Counted from the first letter of the stretch, positions 25,601 through 34,027 are shown. The stretch is 64,000 nucleotides of DNA from Lachnospiraceae bacterium (GCA_014804485.1 JAAUZT010000006.1:47232-111231); one strand, 5' to 3'. Notes: generated by a model not told the origin, from the sequence alone. Numbers and translations: made by a program.

Positions 25601-28600
25601 CAGTGATTCCATCATTAATGACCTATTCTATGACGCAACGATTTATAAGGACGGCGGCGAGATCGAACCGGGCTTCCAGTGTGTTCTGGATGAGATCAAA
25701 CTGGACAATCTGTATCGTGAAGCGGATACATCGGGGAATTATAAGCCTCTTTCCACTAGTATATCGCAGGCGAAGGCGGTACGGCATATTCTGAATTACA
25801 GAGATCGCAGGAAAGTAGAGACGAAGAAAGATATCCGGGTATTGGAGATCCAGCCGGCTATGGCGGATACCCCTGAGCTTACATTAGATCAGCTGAAGGA
25901 GTGGGCGCCCGGAGTAGAGACTGCTGATATCACGGTTATGACGACGGCGGAGTTTATCGGCAAGATCGAGAAACTGAATGAAACTTACGACCTGATCTAT
26001 ATCGGTACGAGCAAAGATCATCTGAATATGCGTTATTGGATGGATAGAAACTATACGGGCAAACCGGATAAGAACCATATTCCCTCCGGTACGGCGTTCA
26101 ACGATGCGGATATGGACGGACTGATCTATTGTAATATCGGTGATCTGCGTGTTACATACATGCCGCTGGCAGGGCAGCTGGACACGGAATATTGGAATAA
26201 TAACCGGAACGAGAATGTATATTACTATAATTATATGCGTTATGGCGGCAATGACATTACGGAGGAGAAGAAGGAAGCTTTGTTGTCCTTCCTGGATGGT
26301 TCCTATCCGGTTATCATTGCGGATGACTTCATAGAGCAGCCGGCGACGATATATGAAGATATCGAGTATAGAGCCAGCCGCGTAAATCTTGCAGAAGGAG
26401 AATATACCCAGAAAGATCTGCAGGCGCTTGGCGTACCGGCAAGGGTGATCTCTTCCCTTAAGGTGAAGAAAGGCTATAGAGTGACTGTTTTCGATCAGGA
26501 TAATTTCCAAGGGAACAGTGCGGTATTTACGAAGGATGAGATCAATTTTGTGACAACGGCCTCTCAGGGGAACTGGAATGACAGGGTAGTTTCCCTGATC
26601 ATAGAGCGGGAGGAAAATGCGGAACCGAGCCGGCGGATCGATGAGGACCATATTGATAACTGTACCTATTTATATGAATTCGTCAAGAAGGCGCTGGATG
26701 ACAAGTATGTGAACTTCTATACCTGGGGTGACATCGGGGAGGATTCGGAACTTTTCAAGTTCTACCTGAATCGGCCTAAGGTAAGTCTGACTGAGACTGC
26801 GGTGGGCGGCGAAGTAAAGGAAGGCAGTGATATCTACTATATTAATTCGGATATGAACGGAAGATACAGTCTGAATTATCGTTTTAAAATTCAGAACGAG
26901 GGAACTGCTTCCTATAATACCAAATATCGCTGCAAACTCTATATAGACGTGAACTCTGACGGTAAATTTTCCGCGCAGGAGGAAATAGAGGATATCAGTA
27001 TCACGCAGAACGGCGGTTCTGTATCGGCGGATGCATTGTATGCTGACAGATCCTACATACTTTCCAGGCAGGTTCCCATGGGATATAAAGGGCTGCTTCC
27101 GTGGAGACTGGAGATCACGCAGGCCGATAATCCGAATATTTATACTTCCATGAGCGGCTTTACCAAGCTGGAGGGCATGGAACAGGAACAGATCAAGGTC
27201 TTACAGATCGGGCGTGATGTAATTAAGGATGTAGACTGGTGGGGCCGTGAGTGGGAGAGACTGTTTGATCTCGGAGAGGAGATCAGAACACCCGGAACAA
27301 TTTATAATACGCTGGTATATGGCGGAACGATAGACGGCGTTTATTACGAGGGGATAACGAAAGATTTTGATATTGATGTAACCTTTAAGACGATCCCGGA
27401 GTATGAACAGGAGTATGCGGCGAATCCGGAGTATCTGAAGGATTTCAATATGTTGATTCTGGGATTCAGCGATTCGTACGGAGATTTCAGCGGAGATGCC
27501 GAGACGGGCGCGATGGGGTCTATCATTGATTTCGTAAACAGCGGCAAGAGTGTTCTGTTTGCGCATGACACGACTTCTTACTTCAATTATGAGAAGAAAG
27601 GAGGAGGCTATCCTAATTTTAACGGTGTGGGTTATCCCTGGAGAGATAATCATAATGACACGAGAAGTCATGATCAATATCACTGGGCCAGCACGCTGAA
27701 TACGTATTTTCGTAATCTGGTCGGCATGGATCGTTTCGGCATCCTGAGTACCGGGACGCTGCAGCGCGGAGATGTGCTGCGCGAGGGAACCGAAGCGTTT
27801 AAGGAGGTCGTTGAGTCAAGGTATGACGTGGCGTATAAGCCTAAGAGCGGCAAGAAGGAAACAGTGCCGCAGGTACACGGGTATACTTACCAGCTTATTA
27901 ATGCAAAAGATCTTGCGGCAGACGGGGGCCAACAGAAAATTGACTATAACAGATGGGAACTGGATATGTCGAAGGCGAATAACTGGAAATTTTCCAATAC
28001 CTATAGGAATATACGCTATGACAAGGTGTATTACGCGGGTGGAGCCTCTGAGAACGATAGATACGGTGAAGTGGTATCGCCTTACAACGGTGAGATAGAT
28101 CAACTTTATGTAAACCAAGTGAATCGTGGACAGATCGTGGAATATCCGTATAAGCTTCAGGAGCGTTTTGAGGTTGCAATGACGCACGGACAGTACTATG
28201 AGCTGGACTATACGGCGGACGACGACGGCGACGGACAGAGTGATCTGGTAGTGTGGTACTGCCTTGGATCAAGGGGAGCGAACGGCGCCGAGACAATATA
28301 TTCCCAGTCGCCCAATGATGTGAGGAATAATTACTATATTTATAACAAGGGAAATATAACTTATACCGGTATGGGGCATAGTGCCGCACAAAATCTGAGG
28401 TATACAGTAGAGGAAGCGAAGCTGTTCATCAACACGATGATCGCATCCTATCAGGCAGGTATCAAAGACCCGCAGATCAGTGTGCTGAAACAAGGTCTTC
28501 CGGAATCCGAGGAGATGAAACTGCTCTATAGATATTATGATGCGGTTAATGACTTCTCCTTGAATGATGCAGTGGCATCGGATGGCTATGAGAAGATTTA

Positions 28601-28970
28601 TTTCACGGTACAGGATATCAACTTCATTAAGGGAACCAGAGAGATCGAATCGCATGTATATTATAAAGATGATAACGGCGGCGAAGTGATCAACGTGGAC
28701 GGCGAAGATATCAGGGTTAACCGTCTTGCGGACTATATGTTTAACGCCAAGGACGGAAGCCCGGTAGATGCCTCTAATCTGACCAGCGGCGGTATCTATT
28801 ACATTCAGGTGCCGAGGGACATCATGAAGAAGTGTGAGGATGGGCTGGATCTTTACTTTGAGGCACAGAGTACCATTACCACCAATACGACAAAGAAAAA
28901 TGTATATACCACCGAAAAGGTATATGCTAAGCTGAAGGTATTACAGGCGTATTTGTTCAATTTGGAGTAA
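22695..28970 (+). CDS. Giant secreted calcium-loop protein of the pilus operon, PilY1-like candidate
   Basis: A 2,091-residue protein with a Sec signal peptide (charged start, GLSAAAVVMTAVL core, likely cleavage after AEA near residue 43). Seen in order: a folded N-terminal domain; an acidic Ser/Asp/Asn/Gly linker with five 11-residue repeats (305-359); the segment GKWFKLVADDTP; a second acidic linker; a related segment GQWRRLVADDNP near 710; a third acidic linker; then Rossmann-like blocks (IRVLEIQPAMAD near 1040, IKVLQIGRDV near 1500). A beta/gamma-crystallin-like segment lies at about 1256-1306 and EF-hand-like loops DVNSDGKFSAQE (1418) and DDDGDGQSD (1842). No LPxTG or C-terminal membrane helix is seen. 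It may correspond to the uncharacterised DUF5057 family (from memory, unverified). The start is uncertain; 22680 is possible. Confidence 0.6.
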   Translation: MKRMIRNRKKLNGKRIAAAAVAGLSAAAVVMTAVLSDVMEAEAADTLLGIEKLRTRYKESGREFVILEVVPDRAAAEIGYLVSGYEPILCEWDEEEMVWSNWKNTLCELPARSREAFVEDKKNELREYYAKQGIEKNFPVEAIEDKYEEGEPRQEGFERIVSDGARKTGWFEKISGTPAEGTDRYQVAFDYKGPFGNESLEFEDTLYYTVSSATKITSTMKIESDRPIYVKTGDIYEYCGTWEEVNSVVTASFSEDSSEKDEEEEEKPKPDDGKNDGDNKNDDGSGDENSGDSGSGDEKEDNDGSGDDSSNEDNNGGDDSSNEDNNGGDDSGNEDNNSGDDSGNEDNNGGDDSSNGDSNGSGNGDNNSGSNDDSNGGSDSNDQPEGAGNDISNDDVAKTTTSIFASLREGKWFKLVADDTPADGSGDNTGADDQLKPSEGEGSNSDSDVDKPDKDDNTDKDQSDSDGNTDQDNTNPDDADEDDSADSDETETDDNSDPDKDEPAADDPVEDDESDKNTFAVGEAGEYYLVAFERQSAEEDPALGTPMYAVKGKNDIVLSEDGEYVFVEWDESMGYNQPIQEYTFAGKEIWCKNTFKSNEWFKKYVLNMDKADYDDFRIKVLTFTPQELNDMEKIPNFDFLYLNSGLRVDGLEDGGDISGNDIDTGDDGNTDNGDANGDDGNNEGSGSENKVSADAGNEIMTKLLAAESLQGQWRRLVADDNPEGNTDGLGTDSTLENDNGSDTDSDSATAEGSDADSNSGDSGDSDKDSSSGNVGDSDAGSDSESNGSSDTGSGLENAGDSDTDSNSENSDDSETGDDSGSKDDDDAGEVSISENNIGSDKKTVKASSDGDSDIVDEKVHNYSADNDLSDEVLKYFFDITIAGAKPCLVDGSILYAKDDSGSIAVNEELQNTNIFRLSAMLCQDNLSEWYEQHRANYTRLSVTQLMNGIVEDADKNFVEEQVYCRFGNGSDSIINDLFYDATIYKDGGEIEPGFQCVLDEIKLDNLYREADTSGNYKPLSTSISQAKAVRHILNYRDRRKVETKKDIRVLEIQPAMADTPELTLDQLKEWAPGVETADITVMTTAEFIGKIEKLNETYDLIYIGTSKDHLNMRYWMDRNYTGKPDKNHIPSGTAFNDADMDGLIYCNIGDLRVTYMPLAGQLDTEYWNNNRNENVYYYNYMRYGGNDITEEKKEALLSFLDGSYPVIIADDFIEQPATIYEDIEYRASRVNLAEGEYTQKDLQALGVPARVISSLKVKKGYRVTVFDQDNFQGNSAVFTKDEINFVTTASQGNWNDRVVSLIIEREENAEPSRRIDEDHIDNCTYLYEFVKKALDDKYVNFYTWGDIGEDSELFKFYLNRPKVSLTETAVGGEVKEGSDIYYINSDMNGRYSLNYRFKIQNEGTASYNTKYRCKLYIDVNSDGKFSAQEEIEDISITQNGGSVSADALYADRSYILSRQVPMGYKGLLPWRLEITQADNPNIYTSMSGFTKLEGMEQEQIKVLQIGRDVIKDVDWWGREWERLFDLGEEIRTPGTIYNTLVYGGTIDGVYYEGITKDFDIDVTFKTIPEYEQEYAANPEYLKDFNMLILGFSDSYGDFSGDAETGAMGSIIDFVNSGKSVLFAHDTTSYFNYEKKGGGYPNFNGVGYPWRDNHNDTRSHDQYHWASTLNTYFRNLVGMDRFGILSTGTLQRGDVLREGTEAFKEVVESRYDVAYKPKSGKKETVPQVHGYTYQLINAKDLAADGGQQKIDYNRWELDMSKANNWKFSNTYRNIRYDKVYYAGGASENDRYGEVVSPYNGEIDQLYVNQVNRGQIVEYPYKLQERFEVAMTHGQYYELDYTADDDGDGQSDLVVWYCLGSRGANGAETIYSQSPNDVRNNYYIYNKGNITYTGMGHSAAQNLRYTVEEAKLFINTMIASYQAGIKDPQISVLKQGLPESEEMKLLYRYYDAVNDFSLNDAVASDGYEKIYFTVQDINFIKGTREIESHVYYKDDNGGEVINVDGEDIRVNRLADYMFNAKDGSPVDASNLTSGGIYYIQVPRDIMKKCEDGLDLYFEAQSTITTNTTKKNVYTTEKVYAKLKVLQAYLFNLE
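23607..23771 (+). repeat. Five in-frame 33-base tandem repeats
   Basis: Units encode SGDDSSNEDNN, GGDDSSNEDNN, GGDDSGNEDNN, SGDDSGNEDNN and GGDDSSNGDSN. Repeat length is a multiple of three, so slippage would change linker length without breaking the frame. Surrounding sequence is similar but less regular Asp/Asn/Gly/Ser coding DNA. Confidence 0.9.
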
Positions 28971-29032
28971 CAGGCAGGGAAGTACTTCAGGAGAAAGGAA
29001 GCTTGGAAATAAAACAACAGGGGTAAAAGGGC

Positions 29033-30727
29033 ATGGATTTTAACAGAAAAAAGATACGTCTTGGCGACGTGCTTGTCAACAGCGGTGTTATTACACAGGA
29101 ACAGCTTGAAGAAGGATTGAAGCGCCAGAAGGGCAGCGGACGGAAATTAGGAGAAACTCTGGTAGATGAGGGGTTCGTGACAGAGGAAGCGATTGCCAGG
29201 GCATTAAGCAGCCAGCTTGGCTATGAAATGGTGGATCTGCAGAATGTGGCGATACCGGACGATATTCTGAAGCTTGTGCCCGGTAATGTGCTGGAGCGCT
29301 ATAAGGTACTGCCTTTCGAGTATGCGCCGGACAATATGAACGTGCTGCATGTGGCGATGGCTGATCCGATGGATATGGCCGCGATGGATGATATCACGAT
29401 CATCACTAATCTTCAGGTGGAACCGGTGGTGTCCACGACAAGAAGCATCATGCTCGCTCTGGATAAATATTTCGGCAATGTGGAAGTTAATTCCGCATTG
29501 GAGGAATATACGAGGGAGAAAGAAAGCCAGATGGCTGAGCAGGAGGATATGTACAGCGAAGACGTGAACAATTCTCCTATTGTCCAGCTTGTTAAGACAA
29601 TGATCGACCAGGCGGTCAGACAGCGTGCTTCCGATATTCATATAGAGCCGATGGAGCGTCAGGTGCGTATCAGATACCGTATAGACGGTGCTTTGTATGA
29701 GAAAGTGACCTACAGCATCCGGCTGCTTCCGGCGATGGTTGCCAGAATCAAGATCATCGGCGGCATGGATATCGCAGAGAAGAGGAAACCACAGGACGGG
29801 CGTATCACACAGATTGTAGACAGACAGGAGTTCGATATCCGTGTTTCGATTCTGCCTACAGTATACGGCGAGAAAGTGGTTATGCGACTTACCTCGAAGA
29901 ATGCGCTCACCAGAGAGAAGAGTCAGTTAGGATTTAAGCCCAAAGAGCTGAAACAGTTTGACCATATCTTGCGGAATCCGCATGGTATCCTGCTGGTTAC
30001 GGGACCTACCGGAAGCGGTAAGTCAACGACACTGTATACGGCGCTCAGTGAATTAAATAAGGTAGATGTTAATATCATCACCGTAGAAGATCCTGTGGAG
30101 GCAAATATTGACGGAATCAATCAGGTGCAGGTGAATAACAAAGCGGAACTGACTTTTGCCAGTGCCCTGCGTTCCATTTTGCGACAGGACCCGGATATTA
30201 TCATGATTGGTGAGATCCGTGACCAGGAGACGGCGTCCATCGCCGTTCAGGCGTCCATCACGGGACACCTTGTAGTATCTACGCTGCATACGAACTCGGC
30301 GGCAGGTACGATTACCCGTCTGATGGATATGGGAATCGAGCCCTATCTGATCGCGGATTCCGTAGTGGGTGTTATTGCACAGCGACTTGTACGCCGGCTC
30401 TGCCCGGAGTGCAAGAGAGCTAAGAAGCCGAATGAGGAAGAATTGGAGTTATTATGTCTTGAGCCGGATGCGGATGTCACCATCTATGAGCCCTGCGGCT
30501 GCTCTAAGTGCGACGGCACAGGTTTTAAGGGCAGAATCGGTGTCTATGAGATCATGGAAATCACGCAGCCGATCAAAAATATCATCAGCAAGAACGGCGA
30601 TGCCGAGGCAATCAAGGGCAAAGCTCTGGAAGAAGGCATGAATACGCTGCGTATGAGCGCTACCGAGTATGTGTTGGACGGAATCACTTCCGTCAATGAG
30701 ATGATGAAGGTTTCGTTCGACCTGTAA
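29033..30727 (+). CDS. pilB: Type IV pilus assembly ATPase PilB with MshEN domain
   Basis: A 564-residue GspE-family ATPase that powers pilus extension. The N-terminal MshEN-type domain shows two RLGxxL-like motifs, RLGDVLVNSGVITQEQLEEG and KLGETLVDEGFVTEE; such motifs bind cyclic di-GMP in MshE. Later come Walker A GPTGSGKSTT, the Asp box (ITVEDPVEAN), Walker B (IIMIGEIRD) and His box (TGHLVVSTLHT), and a zinc module with CPEC and CSKC pairs. It is the last gene of the operon, 62 bases after the giant protein, and is followed by a strong terminator. Dependence of extension on c-di-GMP is inference from the motifs. Confidence 0.93.
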   Translation: MDFNRKKIRLGDVLVNSGVITQEQLEEGLKRQKGSGRKLGETLVDEGFVTEEAIARALSSQLGYEMVDLQNVAIPDDILKLVPGNVLERYKVLPFEYAPDNMNVLHVAMADPMDMAAMDDITIITNLQVEPVVSTTRSIMLALDKYFGNVEVNSALEEYTREKESQMAEQEDMYSEDVNNSPIVQLVKTMIDQAVRQRASDIHIEPMERQVRIRYRIDGALYEKVTYSIRLLPAMVARIKIIGGMDIAEKRKPQDGRITQIVDRQEFDIRVSILPTVYGEKVVMRLTSKNALTREKSQLGFKPKELKQFDHILRNPHGILLVTGPTGSGKSTTLYTALSELNKVDVNIITVEDPVEANIDGINQVQVNNKAELTFASALRSILRQDPDIIMIGEIRDQETASIAVQASITGHLVVSTLHTNSAAGTITRLMDMGIEPYLIADSVVGVIAQRLVRRLCPECKRAKKPNEEELELLCLEPDADVTIYEPCGCSKCDGTGFKGRIGVYEIMEITQPIKNIISKNGDAEAIKGKALEEGMNTLRMSATEYVLDGITSVNEMMKVSFDL

Positions 30728-30761
30728 CATATGTTATTTAATTTCATAATATACTTATTAT

Positions 30762-30795
30762 AAAGCCTCTCTGTGGATTCACAGAGAGGCTTTTT
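30762..30795 (+). terminator. Strong terminator ending the pilus operon
   Basis: AAAGCCTCTCTGT at 30762-30774 pairs perfectly with ACAGAGAGGCTTT at 30781-30793 around a six-base loop, with five T residues from 30791. Confidence 0.93.
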
Positions 30796-30843
30796 GTGCC
30801 ATCTGCCCTCACCCATCTTTACATATATTTAATTTTTTTCCTC

Positions 30844-30872
30844 TTGCCAGCATAATAAATTTAGTGTATAGT
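30844..30872 (+). promoter_or_regulatory. Promoter of topA
   Basis: TTGCCA at 30844-30849, a 17-base spacer and TATAGT at 30867-30872, about 45 bases before the topA start. Confidence 0.55.
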
Positions 30873-30916
30873 GGTTCACGTTGAAAGACCGATAAAAGGA
30901 AACAGGGGAATATGCT

Positions 30917-33016
30917 ATGGCAAAGTATTTGGTAATCGTGGAATCACCGGCTAAGGTGAAGACCATCAAGAAGTTTCTGGGTGCAAATTATGAGGTTGCT
31001 GCCAGTAACGGACATGTGCGGGATCTGCCGCGCAGCGTGCTGGGAATCGATGTAGACCATGATTTTGAACCCAAGTATATTACAATCAGGGGCAAGGGCG
31101 ATATTCTGGCAAATCTTCGTAAGGAAGTGAAGAAGGCCGAGAAGATATATCTCGCAACAGACCCGGACCGCGAGGGGGAAGCTATTTCGTGGCACTTGCT
31201 CGCGGCGCTTAAATTAGAGGATAAGAAGGTATATCGTATCACTTTTAACGAGATCACGAAGAGTGCGGTTAAAGAATCCTTAAAACATGCCAGAGAGATC
31301 GACATGGATCTGGTGGATGCCCAGCAGGCACGCCGCTGTCTGGACCGTATGGTGGGCTATAAGATATCGCCGGTTCTGTGGGCGAAGGTTAAGAGAGGCC
31401 TGAGTGCCGGGCGCGTACAGTCCGTGGCGCTTCGGATCATCTGCGACAGGGAAGATGAGATCAATGCTTTTATTCCGGAAGAGTATTGGACCCTGGAGGC
31501 TTCCTTCGCTGTGGAGGGCGAGAAGAAACCGCTGCTTGCTAAATATTACGGTACGGTTAATGAGAAGAAGACGATCGCCTCGAAGGAGGAACTGGAAGAG
31601 ATCAGAAAGAAGCTGGAAGGCGCCGAGTATCGTGTCTCATCTGTGAAAAATGGGGAGAGAGTGAAGAAAGCGCCTCTGCCGTTTACCACATCCACGCTGC
31701 AGCAGGAAGCAAGCAAAGTATTGAATTTCTCGACGCAGAAGACGATGCGGCTGGCACAGCAGTTATATGAGGGCATAGACATCAAAGGCAACGGTACGGT
31801 GGGTATCATTACCTATCTGCGTACAGATTCCACCAGAGTGTCTGCGGAAGCGGAAGCGGCTGCAAAAGAGTTTATAACCGCGGGATACGGCGAAGCGTAC
31901 GCTGCGGGCACGGAGCAGGGACCGGGCAGTAAGCAGAAGATACAGGACGCTCACGAGGCGATCCGCCCTACGGATATCAGCAGGATACCGCTTGAGATCA
32001 AAGAGTCTCTGTCCAGAGATCAGTTCAGACTCTATCAACTGATCTGGAAACGTTTCGTGGCAAGTCGTATGGCAGCGGCGGTCTATGAGACAACATCGGT
32101 GAAGATCGATGCGGCGGGACAAAGATTTACGGTGGCGGCATCCAAGGTGAAATTCGACGGTTTTATGAGTGTGTACACCGAGGATGACGAGAAGGAAGAG
32201 AATAATACAATGATGAAAGGGATAACAGGTGATACGAAATTATCCCTGATCGGATTGGATGAGAAGCAGCATTTTACACAGCCGGCGCCTCATTATACGG
32301 AAGCTTCTCTTGTGAGAGCGATGGAAGAGCTGGGGATCGGACGTCCCAGTACTTATGCGCCCACGATTACCACAATTCTCGCCAGACGGTATATCGTTAA
32401 GGAGAATAAGAATCTTTACGTGACGGAGCTGGGCGAAGTGGTGAACAATATGATGAAAGAAGCTTTCCCGTCCATTGTGGATGTGAATTTTACGGCGACC
32501 ATGGAAGCGCTCTTGGACGGCGTGGAAGAAGGGAATGTGAAATGGAAGACGGTGGTGGCGAACTTCTATCCCGATCTGGAGGAGGCTGTGGATAAAGCGG
32601 AGAAGGAGTTGGATGAGGTTGAGATCGCCGATGAACTCTCCGATGAGTTCTGTGATGTCTGCGGCAGACAGATGGTCATTAAGTACGGACCCCACGGCAG
32701 ATTTCTGGCTTGTCCGGGATTCCCGGAGTGCCGCAATACGAAGCCTTATTTCGAGAAGATCGGTGTGGAGTGTCCGAAATGCGGTAAGGACATCGTCTTA
32801 AAGAAAACGAAGAAGGGCAGGAAGTATTACGGATGTATCGATAATCCGGAGTGCGATTTCATGGTGTGGCAGAAGCCGGTGAACGACCGCTGCGGCCGCT
32901 GTGGTTCCATTTTGCTGCAAAAAGGAAATAAGCTCGTATGTTCTGATGAGAACTGTGGATTTATCAAGGATATGCCGAAGACGGAAACGTCAGATAATTC
33001 TGTCCGACGAAGCTAA
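30917..33016 (+). CDS. topA: DNA topoisomerase I
   Basis: A 699-residue type IA topoisomerase that relaxes negative supercoils. The TOPRIM domain is at the start (LVIVESPAKVKTIKKFLG, later DPDREGEAISWHL), the active-site Tyr is in GIITYLRTDSTRVS, and the conserved EELGIGRPSTYAPTI block follows. Three C-terminal zinc-finger modules are present: CDVCGRQM...CPGFPEC, CPKCGKD...CIDNPEC and CGRCGS...CSDENC. Length is usual for Firmicutes. The usual neighbour dprA is displaced upstream by the pilus region, while codY still follows. The start codon ATG has an AGGGGA-like site nearby. Confidence 0.97.
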   Translation: MAKYLVIVESPAKVKTIKKFLGANYEVAASNGHVRDLPRSVLGIDVDHDFEPKYITIRGKGDILANLRKEVKKAEKIYLATDPDREGEAISWHLLAALKLEDKKVYRITFNEITKSAVKESLKHAREIDMDLVDAQQARRCLDRMVGYKISPVLWAKVKRGLSAGRVQSVALRIICDREDEINAFIPEEYWTLEASFAVEGEKKPLLAKYYGTVNEKKTIASKEELEEIRKKLEGAEYRVSSVKNGERVKKAPLPFTTSTLQQEASKVLNFSTQKTMRLAQQLYEGIDIKGNGTVGIITYLRTDSTRVSAEAEAAAKEFITAGYGEAYAAGTEQGPGSKQKIQDAHEAIRPTDISRIPLEIKESLSRDQFRLYQLIWKRFVASRMAAAVYETTSVKIDAAGQRFTVAASKVKFDGFMSVYTEDDEKEENNTMMKGITGDTKLSLIGLDEKQHFTQPAPHYTEASLVRAMEELGIGRPSTYAPTITTILARRYIVKENKNLYVTELGEVVNNMMKEAFPSIVDVNFTATMEALLDGVEEGNVKWKTVVANFYPDLEEAVDKAEKELDEVEIADELSDEFCDVCGRQMVIKYGPHGRFLACPGFPECRNTKPYFEKIGVECPKCGKDIVLKKTKKGRKYYGCIDNPECDFMVWQKPVNDRCGRCGSILLQKGNKLVCSDENCGFIKDMPKTETSDNSVRRS

Positions 33017-33053
33017 ATTGCGGACAAACTGAACAAAATGTGTTGAAAATACA

Positions 33054-33082
33054 TTGATAATGCTTAAATGTTGTGATAAAAT
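33054..33082 (+). promoter_or_regulatory. Promoter of codY
   Basis: TTGATA at 33054-33059, a 17-base spacer and TAAAAT at 33077-33082 with an extended -10 TG at 33074-33075. Confidence 0.65.
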
Positions 33083-33145
33083 TATTTTATGTTATAGGAA
33101 ATATCTACGTTCATGCACAACAGCTTAAATATAAGGAGTAAGAAA

Positions 33146-33931
33146 ATGAGCAGCGTTCAGTTGTTAGATAAAACAAGGAAGATCGGAAAACTCCTGCACA
33201 ATAATAATTCGGGCAAGGTTGTTTTCAACGATATTTGTGATGTACTTAAGGAAATACTGATCTCCAATGTCCTGGTGATCAGCAGAAAAGGTAAGGTGCT
33301 TGGAATCGGAGATTTGGACAGCGTGGAATCTATCACGGAGCTGATCGTGGATCACGTGGGCGGATTTATCGATCCCATGCTGAATGAGAGACTCCTGGCA
33401 GTATTATCCACGAAGGAAAATGTCAATCTTGAGACGCTGGGCTTCGAGAGTATCGACACGAAGAAATTCCGTGCGGTGATCACTCCAATCGAGATATCGG
33501 GAGAGCGGCTGGGCACCCTGTTCCTTTATAAATGCAATGAGCAGTATGATATTGATGACATTATCCTGTGTGAGTATGGTACTACGGTAGTAGGACTTGA
33601 AATGCTCCGGGCGGTGAGCGAGGAGAGCGCCGAGGAGAACCGCAAGCTCGCAGTGGTGAAATCAGCGATTGGCACGTTGTCTTTCTCGGAGATGGAAGCA
33701 ATCACTCATATCTTCGACGAGCTGGGCGGCATGGAGGGTATTTTAGTAGCCAGCAAGATCGCAGATAAGGTAGGAATCACGCGCTCCGTAATCGTTAATG
33801 CGCTGCGTAAGTTCGAGAGTGCAGGCGTGATCGAATCCCGTTCGTCGGGGATGAAGGGGACTTATATCAAAGTACTTAACGACGTAGTCTTTGATGAAGT
33901 GGAGAAATTAAAAGAGCAGGGAAGATATTAG
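33146..33931 (+). CDS. codY: Global transcriptional regulator CodY
   Basis: A 261-residue CodY. The GAF domain at the N-terminus senses branched-chain amino acids (MSSVQLLDKTRKIGKLL at the start), and a winged helix-turn-helix at the end binds DNA (ASKIADKVGITRSVIVNALR and ESAGVIESRSSGMKGTY). CodY represses or activates nutrient, motility and sporulation genes in low-GC Gram-positives in response to amino acids and often GTP. The ATG at 33146 has AAGGAG seven bases upstream; the ORF track's longer start has none. The gene directly precedes the flagellar operon, as in Bacillus. A terminator lies just after it. Confidence 0.95.
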   Translation: MSSVQLLDKTRKIGKLLHNNNSGKVVFNDICDVLKEILISNVLVISRKGKVLGIGDLDSVESITELIVDHVGGFIDPMLNERLLAVLSTKENVNLETLGFESIDTKKFRAVITPIEISGERLGTLFLYKCNEQYDIDDIILCEYGTTVVGLEMLRAVSEESAEENRKLAVVKSAIGTLSFSEMEAITHIFDELGGMEGILVASKIADKVGITRSVIVNALRKFESAGVIESRSSGMKGTYIKVLNDVVFDEVEKLKEQGRY

Positions 33932-33938
33932 AATGTAA

Positions 33939-33985
33939 AAGGATTTACTTAGGAGGCGTCTCGTCAGATGGTAAATCCTTTTTTT
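33939..33985 (+). terminator. Terminator after codY
   Basis: AAGGATTTAC at 33939-33948 pairs with GTAAATCCTT at 33971-33980; the 22-base loop can form an inner GAGGCGTCTC stem. A run of seven T residues begins at 33979. Confidence 0.85.
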
Positions 33986-34000
33986 GTGACACAGAATTGG

Positions 34001-34015
34001 GAATTTGTGAAAATG
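34001..34015. promoter_or_regulatory. Weak CodY-box-like sequence before flgB
   Basis: GAATTTGTGAAAATG matches 11 of 15 positions of the CodY consensus AATTTTCWGAAAATT. It lies just upstream of the flgB promoter. The sequence is AT-rich, so chance is a real alternative. Confidence 0.3.
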
Positions 34016-34027
34016 AATCGAAAAACC

